This document shows positions 9,051 to 18,117 of a stretch of DNA of 64,000 bases, one piece after another (the stretch's first letter is position 1; each line of letters begins with the position of its first letter). This DNA comes from a bacterium (lineage in GTDB: Bacteria; Cyanobacteriota; Vampirovibrionia; Gastranaerophilales; Gastranaerophilaceae), in NCBI GenBank assembly GCA_017405375.1, contig JAFRAO010000013.1:1-64000 (forward strand). Direction: 5' to 3'. Both the position numbers and the translations under genes were made by a program. The notes under the pieces were generated by a model. It worked only from the letters and a program-made list of their open reading frames with translations. It made no database searches and was not told the DNA's origin.

Positions 9051-9146
9051 GCAAAATCTGATTATAAGTGCAGCGCCTTGATAGCGCAAAATCTGATTAG
9101 AAATGCTAAAATAAAACTAAGTATTTGTATTAAAAATACTTAGTTT
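9051..9146. repeat. Short direct repeat and hairpin in the 8868-9175 intergenic region
   Basis: This 308-base gap has no gene I can support. It holds GCAAAATCTGATTA twice (9051-9064 and 9086-9099). A 13-bp perfect inverted repeat follows: AAACTAAGTATTT at 9114-9126 with AAATACTTAGTTT at 9134-9146. The hairpin has no clear T-run and may be a weak terminator for the minus-strand gene starting beyond it or a remnant. The rest is featureless AT-rich sequence. Confidence 0.5.
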
Positions 9147-9175
9147 ATGCAAAGATAATGTATATTTTTTATGGT

Positions 9176-10036
9176 TTAAGTTTCAAATTTTTTAAAGTCA
9201 ATGGAAAATATTTTGGAGTTATTTTCTGAGCAAATTTTACAAAAAGGAGTTTCTAAATACATTTTTTTGCCGTAATCTGAAAAATCAGCACCCATTCTTC
9301 CTCTATGGTCATTTGCCAAAAACGGACAAGTATAAACACCTTTTTCTGTTAGAATTCTTCCGCTTTGACAATCAAGTTCGGTATAATCTTCAACTAAATA
9401 CTCGTCATTTGAAAATTTATCATAATAATTGTGAATTAAAAAATTTGTTGAGTTTACTTTTATATCAATATTTGCAAAAACTTTTATAAATTCTTCAATA
9501 AGAACATTTGTTTTTTCTTTGTAAAAATTTGTGATATTAAAAATTGGATTAAATTGATATTTAGCCAAGATTTTACAGGCATGTAAAATTTGCCTGTACG
9601 CTCCTCTCGTGCGAACGTTATCATTTTTTATTTCGTCGAAATGAGCAAAAGGTAACATAAAAATAATTTCGTTTTCAGTTTCTTCATCAACACGTTTAAG
9701 AAAACGTACCTTTTTTTCATTTAATAATGACCCGTTCGTACAAATACAAACATTGTGTTTTTTTAAGCATAGCCTTAAAATTGAATTAAAATCAGGGTGA
9801 AGCATTGGTTCAGCTCCTGTAAGATAAATACATTGAATTTTTTCATCTTTTGTATCAATTAATGCTTGTTTTACTTTTTCTACATCTATAAAATCTTTTT
9901 TAGCCTTGCTTAGCGGAAAATCTATGTAACAATGCCTACAATGCTGATTGCAATTTTTTTCCGTAAGTTCTATAAATAAATGGTTTAACTCTGTAAGTTC
10001 ACTTTTTTGAATTTTGTATAATGTTTTTAACGTCAT
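9176..10036 (-). CDS. Radical SAM protein with C-terminal Cys cluster
   Basis: 286 residues. The N-terminal CxxxCxxC is CNQHCRHCYIDFP near residue 30, followed by YLTGAEPMLHPDF near 73, the SAM-binding GGEP-type motif with Ala replacing the first usual Gly. A C-terminal set of cysteines (CQSGRILTEKGVYTCPF and FCKICSENN) resembles the SPASM/Twitch region that holds an extra Fe-S cluster in peptide- and cofactor-maturing enzymes. No substrate peptide gene is adjacent; the small proteins at 7958 and 8298 are the nearest candidates but there is no direct evidence. AGGAGA lies a few bases before the ATG. Confidence 0.82.
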   Translation of the reverse strand: MTLKTLYKIQKSELTELNHLFIELTEKNCNQHCRHCYIDFPLSKAKKDFIDVEKVKQALIDTKDEKIQCIYLTGAEPMLHPDFNSILRLCLKKHNVCICTNGSLLNEKKVRFLKRVDEETENEIIFMLPFAHFDEIKNDNVRTRGAYRQILHACKILAKYQFNPIFNITNFYKEKTNVLIEEFIKVFANIDIKVNSTNFLIHNYYDKFSNDEYLVEDYTELDCQSGRILTEKGVYTCPFLANDHRGRMGADFSDYGKKMYLETPFCKICSENNSKIFSIDFKKFET

Positions 10037-10161
10037 AATTTCTCCTGTCTTTAAAATTATTTTAAAAATTAAAGAAACTTTTGAAATTAGTCAGTTGGAT
10101 ATAATTTTGAGAAAAGTGTCCTATTTTCCATGGGGTTTATTTCAATGCCTATAGCTTCTCT

Positions 10162-10299
10162 TGTCTATCCTTAACTCGGTTTAGAATCTATAACACAGAA
10201 TAGATTTCGAAACTAGTTTGGAATGGACAAATGTTTTATACTCAGCATGACAAAATAAGTAATCCCTCTGTCTATACTAAACTTGGTTCAGCATCTATG
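10162..10299. repeat. Cluster of three REP-like imperfect palindromes
   Basis: Three related ~30-bp copies lie at 10162-10192, 10200-10229 and 10269-10299. The first and third are inverted relative to the middle one. They share a core of the type TAGATTCCGAACCAAGTTCG followed by GAATGGACA, best preserved at 50474-50505. The third copy runs over the stop codon of the Rel gene. The rest of the 258-base gap (10037-10294) has no gene I can support. Confidence 0.65.
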
Positions 10300-12505
10300 A
10301 TTTCTTTTTTGGTTTCTTTTTAGGTGCGTTCTTTTTCGAAAATTGTTCGGGTGCTCTTGAATAAGACGTTTGAATACGTTTTACGCTAATTACATCCGGA
10401 AGTGCCTGCAAACTCGTTATAACTTTTCTTAAAGTAGTGATATTATCCAATTCCAAGCCCAACTCAATTATACCAATATTATTTTGCTTAGCTTTTACAT
10501 TTGCATAATTTATATTGGTATTATTATCGGAAACAGCAGCAATAATATCTTTTAACAAACCTTGTCTGTCTTGAGATTCAACTCTTATCGTAGTGCTGTA
10601 AGATTTATTGGAAGAAGTATTTGCCCATTGAATATCAATTAATCTTTCAGGTTCAACGTCTTCAAGAGTTTTACAATCAAGTCTGTGAATAGAAACACCT
10701 TTAGAACGTGTAACTACACCGACTATAGGTTCACCAGGAATAGGAGAACAACATCTTGCAAAAGAGTACAATAAACCGTCAAGTCCCAAAACGTCTTTTG
10801 TAGATGTTTTTTTCTTTGTTGCTTGATAAGTTTCCGGTGCGCGTGTTTTATCTTCAGGTTTTTTTAACTTATTGATAATTTTATTAATAGTCGTTTCACC
10901 ATATCCCAAAGCTGCAAATAAATCTTCTGCGGATTGGTAATTCATTTGTTTTGCGACTGTTTCAAAATCACCTGATTTTATATATTCATCAAAAACCGCT
11001 TTTGTAAGTTCATGTTCAAGATTACTTTTACCCAATTCAACATGGTCTTCACGTTTATTCTTCTTAAACCATTGTCTTATTTTTTGCCCTGCTTGTTTTG
11101 TAACAACAAAATTAAGCCAATCCAAACGTGGTGCAGGTTGTTTTGACGTCAAAATTTCAACAATATCACCGTTTTTTAATTTTGTATCCAAAGGAACAAT
11201 TCTGCCATTTACGAGCGCACCGACAGTTTTGTGTCCCACATCAGAGTGGATACGATATGCAAAATCTACAGGGGTCGCTTTTTTAGGCAAATCAAATACA
11301 TCACCGTTTGGGGTGAATGCAAAAACTTGGTCAGAAAATATGTCCAATTTTACAGAATTTACATAATCTTCCGCATTTGTCATATCTTGGTTATATTCAA
11401 CCATTTTTCTCATCCAAGAGAATTGCATATCTTCGGCTTTATCAGCTTTTTGTGAACCCTTTTCTTTGTATCGCCAATGTGCTGCAACACCATATTCTGC
11501 GATTTCATGCATTTTATGAGTTCTGATTTGAACTTCCAAAGGGCGCATTTTAGGTCCAATTACTGATGTGTGCAAAGATTGATATAAATTACCTTTCGGC
11601 ATTGCAATATAATCTTTGAATCTTCCTGGAATTGGTTTAAATTGAGAGTGAATTAATCCTAAAACTTCGTAGCACTCTTTTTCAGTATCAACAATTACTC
11701 TGACAGCAGTAATATCATAAAGGTCTTGAAAAGAAATATTTAAACGTTTCATTTTACAATAAATACTGTAATAATGTTTTGCACGACCTGTTATTTGAGC
11801 TTTTATTCCACCTGTTTTTAAATCATTTGCAATTTTTTCCATTACGGCATTGACTGTCGATTCACGTTCAGCTTTTGTTTGGTCAACCAAATTTACTAAA
11901 TCGAAATAACCTTGCGGGTCTAAATACCTTAAGGATAAATCTTCCAGCTCTGCTTTAATTTTACCGATACCTAATCTGTTAGCTAATGGTGCAAATACAT
12001 CTAAAGTTTCTTGAGCAATTTTTTTCTGTTTATCTTCACGCATAAAATTTAACGTACGCATATTATGCAATCGGTCTGCAAGTTTCAAAAATATAATTCT
12101 TATATCACTTGCCATTGCAATAAACATTTTTCTGAAATTTTCTGCTTGACGTTCTTCTTTTGAGTTAAAGTGATATTTCCCTAATTTTGTAACACCCTGT
12201 ACAATCGTTAAAACATCTTCGCCAAATTCATTCTTTATAACTTCCGGTTCTGTATCAGTATCTTCCAGAACATCATGCAAAAATGCAGCCACGATTGTGT
12301 GAGTATCTGCTTTCAACCCGATTAAAATTTTTGCTACTTCAATAGGATGAATAATGTAAGGTTCAGAAGATACTCTGAATTGATTTTTATGCTTTTCACG
12401 CGCGAACAAAAATGCCTTTTTAATTAATTCTTGGTCCGATTTTGAACGTTCTTTAATTAATTCTTGTATATTATCAAATAATGCTAATGTATCAATATCG
12501 CTCAT
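10295..12505 (-). CDS. Bifunctional (p)ppGpp synthetase/hydrolase
   Basis: 736 residues, full length for the Rel/SpoT family, the stringent-response alarmone enzyme. The order is: HD hydrolase domain (about 25-185, with IVAAFLHDVLEDTD), synthetase domain (about 245-360, with RFKDYIAMPKGNLYQSLHTSV), TGS domain (about 390-450, VFAFTPNGDVFDLPKKATP), a CCSPIPGEPIVG Cys motif near 595, and a C-terminal ACT domain. Both catalytic halves keep their signature residues, so I expect both activities. It is the only long Rel in this window. The tail is very basic (KKNAPKKKPKKKS). Confidence 0.95.
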   Translation of the reverse strand: MSDIDTLALFDNIQELIKERSKSDQELIKKAFLFAREKHKNQFRVSSEPYIIHPIEVAKILIGLKADTHTIVAAFLHDVLEDTDTEPEVIKNEFGEDVLTIVQGVTKLGKYHFNSKEERQAENFRKMFIAMASDIRIIFLKLADRLHNMRTLNFMREDKQKKIAQETLDVFAPLANRLGIGKIKAELEDLSLRYLDPQGYFDLVNLVDQTKAERESTVNAVMEKIANDLKTGGIKAQITGRAKHYYSIYCKMKRLNISFQDLYDITAVRVIVDTEKECYEVLGLIHSQFKPIPGRFKDYIAMPKGNLYQSLHTSVIGPKMRPLEVQIRTHKMHEIAEYGVAAHWRYKEKGSQKADKAEDMQFSWMRKMVEYNQDMTNAEDYVNSVKLDIFSDQVFAFTPNGDVFDLPKKATPVDFAYRIHSDVGHKTVGALVNGRIVPLDTKLKNGDIVEILTSKQPAPRLDWLNFVVTKQAGQKIRQWFKKNKREDHVELGKSNLEHELTKAVFDEYIKSGDFETVAKQMNYQSAEDLFAALGYGETTINKIINKLKKPEDKTRAPETYQATKKKTSTKDVLGLDGLLYSFARCCSPIPGEPIVGVVTRSKGVSIHRLDCKTLEDVEPERLIDIQWANTSSNKSYSTTIRVESQDRQGLLKDIIAAVSDNNTNINYANVKAKQNNIGIIELGLELDNITTLRKVITSLQALPDVISVKRIQTSYSRAPEQFSKKNAPKKKPKKKS

Positions 12506-12553
12506 GATATAATTATTTTACCAGTTTTTTTAATTTTTACAAGAGGTAAATTT

Positions 12554-12829
12554 ATGAATACGGACTCAATTACAATAAAATTAAAGATTTCGCCGAATGC
12601 AAGTAAAAATGAAATTGTAAAAAATGATAATGAATTAAAAATAAAAATTACGGCTCAACCTATTGAAAACAAAGCAAATAAAGCATTAATAGAATACTTA
12701 TCAAAAACATTAAAAATTGCAAAGTCCAAAATTGAAATTGTAAAAGGAGAAACATCAAAAGAAAAAACATTACTTTTTAAAAACATTTCATCTGAAAAAA
12801 TACTGGAAATAAAATCAATTTTGACATAG
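12554..12829 (+). CDS. DUF167 / YggU-family protein
   Basis: 91 residues. It matches the small DUF167 fold: a starting strand KLKISPNASKNEIV, then ELKIKITAQPIENKANKALIEYLSKTL and IEIVKGETSKEKTL. The molecular function of the family is not established. It is divergent from rel with a 48-base gap and has AAGAGG before its ATG. A 33-base gap to the next gene suggests co-transcription. Confidence 0.85.
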   Translation: MNTDSITIKLKISPNASKNEIVKNDNELKIKITAQPIENKANKALIEYLSKTLKIAKSKIEIVKGETSKEKTLLFKNISSEKILEIKSILT

Positions 12830-12862
12830 AATGAATATATAATTAATATTAAAGGGTAAAAT

Positions 12863-13156
12863 ATGCAAAAACGTTGGTATGATATAGATCCTACAGTAAG
12901 TTTGGCTGTGAGTTTGATGAAAAATTCAAATGAAGAAACTCAACTTCATTGTGCAGAGTATATTATTTCGAAATCGAAAAATTTAGGGGTTAAAAATAAA
13001 GAGAATACTTTAAATGAAGCGTTTACGTATCTTTTAAAACGCTGGTATGATAAAGATAAAAGAATACAAGAGGCATTTGAATATTTAAAATCTGCACCAT
13101 CGGATATCCAAAGAGAAATTGCTTTGGAATTAATTGATGCATTACAAGCATGCTAA
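12863..13156 (+). CDS. Small helical protein with an internal duplication
   Basis: 97 residues. KRWYDIDPTVSLAVSLMKNS at residue 3 and KRWYDKDKRIQEAFEYLKSA near residue 59 start two similar halves, each continuing into E..I..A..II/LI helices. This is an internal repeat of about 55 residues. There is no signal peptide. I do not recognise a named family. The stop overlaps by 4 bases with the stop of the convergent gene at 13153. Confidence 0.7.
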   Translation: MQKRWYDIDPTVSLAVSLMKNSNEETQLHCAEYIISKSKNLGVKNKENTLNEAFTYLLKRWYDKDKRIQEAFEYLKSAPSDIQREIALELIDALQAC

Positions 13157-13935
13157 TTATTTTCAATATATAAATTCATAAATTCAATGTCATCATAATC
13201 AATATATGCATTTTGCATTAAGTTGCGCCCTGTTTTAATGGTAATTTCATTTAATTGATTAGCTTTTACCAAATGATTTGGGATTTTAAATCTTTGACCA
13301 TCACCGTTTAATTGAATTTCTGCAATTTTATTTCCGTTAATATAAATTTCCGGCGGACTTGCGTATGCAAAAGAAATATTATTTTGACCCATACTTTTTG
13401 CCATTTTTGTATCTACACCGATTATAGAGCCGATTACTAAGTATATATTGTTTGTTGCATTATTAATTTTAATTTTTTTAGAGTAATAAGGACCAATACA
13501 TTTTACACAAAATTGACCCGCATTGGCAGACATTTCAGAATAATTATTATCACCTAAATGAAACATATCTGTATCTATAACCATTTTCATCGGGTTTGTT
13601 TTTTCAATGCCTATAACAATAGGACTTGATGCCATTTGTTCGTTTATCGTTAAAGAAAAAGGTCTGTATCCGTCTTTTTCAACAGATAATACTGTATTGT
13701 CAGTAATATCTACTTTTAAATTAAACATACCATTATCATTAGTTGTTGTGGAATAATTCTTTTGAGGTAGTACAATTTTTGCACCCTTTATAGGTACTTT
13801 TGTTTTTGAATCAATAATTTTATGAACACCAATAGTTCCTTCCTTTGTAACATTAGCTTGCAAAGGTTCTGCCAAAACCTGAATATTGAAAAAAATCATA
13901 AATACAAATAAATATATAATTTTAAAAATTTTCAT
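13153..13935 (-). CDS. Secreted protein with carboxypeptidase-regulatory-like domain
   Basis: 260 residues. There is a clear signal peptide (MKIFKIIYLFVFMIFFNIQVLAE). Residues ~32-105 match a peptidase-associated Ig-like fold: GVHKIIDSKTKVPIKGAKIV, a TNDNGMF turn, and VEKDGYRPFSLTI. The remainder is beta-rich, with ITIKTGRNLMQNAYIDYDD near the end, and may be a carbohydrate-binding-like or second Ig-like domain. It probably sits in the periplasm or on the surface. AGGAGAG precedes the ATG on the minus strand. Confidence 0.75.
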   Translation of the reverse strand: MKIFKIIYLFVFMIFFNIQVLAEPLQANVTKEGTIGVHKIIDSKTKVPIKGAKIVLPQKNYSTTTNDNGMFNLKVDITDNTVLSVEKDGYRPFSLTINEQMASSPIVIGIEKTNPMKMVIDTDMFHLGDNNYSEMSANAGQFCVKCIGPYYSKKIKINNATNNIYLVIGSIIGVDTKMAKSMGQNNISFAYASPPEIYINGNKIAEIQLNGDGQRFKIPNHLVKANQLNEITIKTGRNLMQNAYIDYDDIEFMNLYIENN

Positions 13936-14086
13936 TCTAAACTCTCCTTTGAAACAATAATGTAAAAATTTATATAAAATTAAAATTGATTAATCGAATA
14001 CATTAAGAATTATTTTATAAAATTTAAAATTTGATTTGATATTTTAAATTTTTTTTGCTATATTATAAGAGTAAAACGTAATACAT

Positions 14087-14166
14087 GCCGATGTGATGCT
14101 CAAGGTAGCCGAGTTAGAATAACGAGGACTACCGAGTCTGATTAGACCAATTCAATCACAGAGGCA
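14087..14166 (+). ncRNA. Putative structured RNA, unit 1 (tRNA-sized)
   Basis: The 80-nt core can fold as GCC/GGC, a symmetric GA/GA internal loop, then TGTGAT/ATCACA closing a junction. The first inner arm is GGTAG-CC-(GA)-GTTA, loop GAA, TAAC-(GA)-GG-A-CTACC. The second is GTCT, loop GATT, AGAC. Tandem GA/GA loops therefore occur twice, and both ends mimic a tRNA acceptor (starts GCC, ends GGCA). It lacks a T-arm consensus and a normal anticodon arm, so it is not a regular tRNA. The RNA is hypothetical. The strand is chosen from the tRNA downstream. Confidence 0.5.
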
Positions 14167-14207
14167 AAGCAATAAAAACTTTGACAATTAAATAAAACAT
14201 GATACAT

Positions 14208-14287
14208 GCCGATGTGATGCCCAAGGTAGCCGAGTTAGAATAACGAGGACTACCGAGTCTGATTAGACCAATTCAATCACAGAGGCA
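14208..14287 (+). ncRNA. Putative structured RNA, unit 2
   Basis: The core is identical to unit 1 except C at the position equivalent to 14100, and it keeps every pairing listed for unit 1. It is followed by a 41-nt spacer containing ACTTTGATAATTAAATAAAA. Confidence 0.5.
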
Positions 14288-14328
14288 AAACGATAAAAAC
14301 TTTGATAATTAAATAAAACGTAATACAT

Positions 14329-14408
14329 GCCGATGTGATGCCCAAGGTAGCCGAGTTAGAATAACGAGGACTACCGAGTCTGATTAGACCAATTCAATCA
14401 CAGAGGCA
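14329..14408 (+). ncRNA. Putative structured RNA, unit 3
   Basis: The core is identical to unit 2. Its spacer leads into the tRNA-Leu gene, so a transcript starting upstream of unit 1 would carry three units and the tRNA as one precursor, with a processing site expected before each GCCGATG. Confidence 0.5.
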
Positions 14409-14449
14409 AAACAATAAAAACTTTGATAATTAAATAAAACGTGATACAT

Positions 14450-14533
14450 GCCGATGTGATGGAATTGGTAGACGTGCTAGACTCAAAATCTTGTGTAGGA
14501 AACTACGTGCCGGTTCGACCCCGGCCATCGGCA
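14450..14533 (+). tRNA. tRNA-Leu (anticodon CAA)
   Basis: 84 nt. The acceptor GCCGATG at 14450 pairs with CATCGGC, with discriminator A at 14533. There is a D-arm with TTGGTAGA, an anticodon loop ACTCAAAATC giving CAA (decodes UUG), a long variable arm (TGTAGGAAACTACG) typical of tRNA-Leu, and a T-arm CCGGTTCGACCCCGG. No CCA is encoded. Its first 17 nt are shared with the tandem units upstream. A terminator follows. Confidence 0.95.
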
Positions 14534-14543
14534 AATTAATAAC

Positions 14544-14578
14544 AAAACGAGAGATGAATTAAATCTCTCGTTTTATTT
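14544..14578 (+). terminator. Terminator after tRNA-Leu
   Basis: AAAACGAGAGAT (14544-14555) pairs with ATCTCTCGTTTT (14563-14574), a perfect 12-bp stem with a 7-nt loop ending in a T-rich tail (TTTTATTTT). Confidence 0.9.
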
Positions 14579-14692
14579 TGAATTTTAACTTTACTAATGT
14601 TCACAATAGGAAGAGCTTTTTTGCAAATAATGTTTTTAATGCTAAAATATAATAAAGATTTTATTTTAATTAAAATGAAAGGTTAATATAAT

Positions 14693-16537
14693 ATGTGCGG
14701 AATTGTTGGATATGTCGGCAAAAAGAATGTTGCTGAAATATTAACAGGCGGTTTAAGTGCTCTTGAATATAGAGGATACGATTCATCCGGGGTAGCTGTT
14801 TTAGCAGACGGAAAAACAAAGATATATAAAGCCGAAGGTAAATTACAAAATTTAAAAGATTTATTAAAAGAAAAACAAGATGAAATAATTACGGCACAAG
14901 TCGGAATCGGGCATATAAGATGGGCAACTCATGGTATTCCGAATGAAGTGAACGCACACCCGCATACTTGCAACTGCGGAAAGCTTGCCGTTGTACATAA
15001 TGGTATTATCGAAAATTATAAAGAACTAAGAGAACAATTAGAAGCAAAAGGATGTGTTTTTAAATCACAAACAGATACAGAAACAGTTGCTCACCTTGTA
15101 GCCCAAAAATATGGCGAAACCCAAGACTTAAAAGAAGCTGTAAGACTTGCAACATCAGAATTAGAAGGTGCGTATGCGCTATGTATAATTCATCAGGATG
15201 TAGAAAACACAATAGTTGCTACAAAAAGAAATGCACCTCTATTAATTGGAGTAGGTGAAGGAGAAAATTTTGCCGCATCTGATGTTCCTGCAATTATAGA
15301 ACATACAAAACGAGCAATTTACTTAAATGATAATCAAATAGCTGTTTTAAAGCCTAATTCTATCGAATTATTTGATGAAAACAATAATAAAATAGAACCA
15401 AAAGTAGAACTATTACCTTGGGAACCAATAGCTTTAAGTAAAATGGGTTACAAGCATTTTATGCTTAAAGAAATTCACGAACAACCTGACGTAATAAGAA
15501 ATTTTCTTTCAGGTAAACTTCACACAGCAAATGAAACAACAAAATTAGATGAAGTAAAACTTGACAAAAACACATTAAAAAATTTAAACAGAATTCAGGT
15601 TGTAGCATGCGGAACATCACTTCATGCAGCTATGGTAGGTAAATATATTATTGAAGAACTTTGTGAAATACCAGTTGATGTAGAAGCATCAAGTGAATAT
15701 ATTTACAGGAAAACAGTAACAGATGAGCATACACTTGTTATTGGGGTTTCACAATCAGGAGAAACAGCGGATACATTAACTGCAATTAAGCAATCAAAAG
15801 CAAGAGGTTCACATATTCTTATAATTACAAACAGACCTGATAGTGCAATGGCAAGAGAAGCGGATAGTTTAATTCCTGTAAATGCTGGTATTGAAGTTTC
15901 TGTTGCCGCTACAAAATCTTATGTTGCGCAACTAATGGCATTTTATTTATTAGCAATTCATCTTGCTGAAATTAAAGGTTCTTACGATAATAGTGCGTTA
16001 ACTGAATTAAAAAATGAATTAATGTTATTACCGCAAAAAATCGAACTATTTTTAACAAAAACAGATAAAATTCAAAAATGTTCAAGAATGTACTCAAGTT
16101 CTAAGAATTTTATTTTTATAGCAAGAGGAATAAATTATGCAACAGCACTTGAAGGTGCATTGAAATTAAAAGAGATAAGTTATATAAACGCAACCGGCTA
16201 TCCTGCAGGAGAACTAAAGCATGGTCCTATTGCAATGCTTGATGAAACATTACCTGTATTATCAATTATGATGAAAGGTAAAGTTTATGAAAAAATTCTT
16301 TCAAATGCTCAAGAATCAAAAGCCAGAAATGCAAGAATGATTGCCTTAACAGATTCCACAGATGAAAAATTAGATGAAATATTTGATTATGTATTAAATG
16401 TTCCGTCAGTTCATGAATTGATTTCACCAATTATGGCAATTATTCCGTTGCAATTACTTGCATATTACATAGCGGAATTTTTAGGAAAAGATGTTGATCA
16501 ACCAAGAAATTTGGCAAAATCAGTAACAGTAGAATAA
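14693..16537 (+). CDS. glmS: Glutamine-fructose-6-phosphate aminotransferase (isomerizing)
   Basis: 614 residues, full length. It makes glucosamine-6-phosphate from fructose-6-phosphate and glutamine, the entry to peptidoglycan and LPS amino sugars. The catalytic Cys2 starts a class II glutaminase domain (MCGIVGYVG, LEYRGYDSSGVAV, GHIRWATHG). Two SIS sugar-isomerase domains follow (VACGTSLHAA, GVSQSGETADT, SVAATKSYVAQL), and the end is DQPRNLAKSVTVE. TATAAT at 14648-14653 may be its -10 box. I see no glmS ribozyme signature in the short leader. A small ORF and ahcY follow on the same strand. Confidence 0.97.
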   Translation: MCGIVGYVGKKNVAEILTGGLSALEYRGYDSSGVAVLADGKTKIYKAEGKLQNLKDLLKEKQDEIITAQVGIGHIRWATHGIPNEVNAHPHTCNCGKLAVVHNGIIENYKELREQLEAKGCVFKSQTDTETVAHLVAQKYGETQDLKEAVRLATSELEGAYALCIIHQDVENTIVATKRNAPLLIGVGEGENFAASDVPAIIEHTKRAIYLNDNQIAVLKPNSIELFDENNNKIEPKVELLPWEPIALSKMGYKHFMLKEIHEQPDVIRNFLSGKLHTANETTKLDEVKLDKNTLKNLNRIQVVACGTSLHAAMVGKYIIEELCEIPVDVEASSEYIYRKTVTDEHTLVIGVSQSGETADTLTAIKQSKARGSHILIITNRPDSAMAREADSLIPVNAGIEVSVAATKSYVAQLMAFYLLAIHLAEIKGSYDNSALTELKNELMLLPQKIELFLTKTDKIQKCSRMYSSSKNFIFIARGINYATALEGALKLKEISYINATGYPAGELKHGPIAMLDETLPVLSIMMKGKVYEKILSNAQESKARNARMIALTDSTDEKLDEIFDYVLNVPSVHELISPIMAIIPLQLLAYYIAEFLGKDVDQPRNLAKSVTVE

Positions 16538-16559
16538 CATGTATATAAATAGGACTTAA

Positions 16560-17998
<1,439 letters not shown>

Positions 17999-18064
17999 TA
18001 TTTGATTATTAATTAAACGATTTAATCAATTAATCAATTTATTTGCAATTAACAAACTTAAAAA

Positions 18065-18096
18065 AATCGGTGATTTCAATTTTGAAATCACCGATT
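18065..18096. terminator. Bidirectional terminator between ahcY and the SLH gene
   Basis: AATCGGTGATTTCAA (18065-18079) and TTGAAATCACCGATT (18082-18096) form a 15-bp near-hairpin. It is flanked by AAAAAA on the left, which gives a U-run on the minus transcript, and by TAATTATTTTCTTT on the right. The genes on both sides converge here. Confidence 0.88.
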
Positions 18097-18117
18097 AATT
18101 ATTTTCTTTGAAATTAA

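Larger units (their letters stand above)
14081..14466. repeat. 121-bp tandem repeat array running into tRNA-Leu
   Basis: Three full units start at 14087, 14208 and 14329, exactly 121 bases apart. A fourth period at 14450 begins the tRNA. All four share ATACATGCCGATGTGATG. Within each ~80-nt core the three copies differ at only one base that I can see (T at 14100, C in the others). The 41-nt AT-rich spacers carry the other substitutions. The unit length is not a multiple of three and no ORF spans it. From 13936 to 14080 I see only AT-rich sequence with a possible -10 box (TATTAT at 14061). Confidence 0.92.

Noticed and set aside
14087-14408. Units read as three extra tRNA genes
   Set aside because: There is no T-arm consensus (GGTTCGA) and no proper anticodon arm; only the 5' end and size are tRNA-like.
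14081-14449. CRISPR array
   Set aside because: The repeats are 121 bp with near-identical spacers, no short repeat with variable spacers, and no cas genes; the nuclease at 43699 goes with a helicase.
14581-14692. glmS ribozyme in the glmS leader
   Set aside because: The leader is short and AT-rich, without the conserved core or room for the ~150-nt structure.
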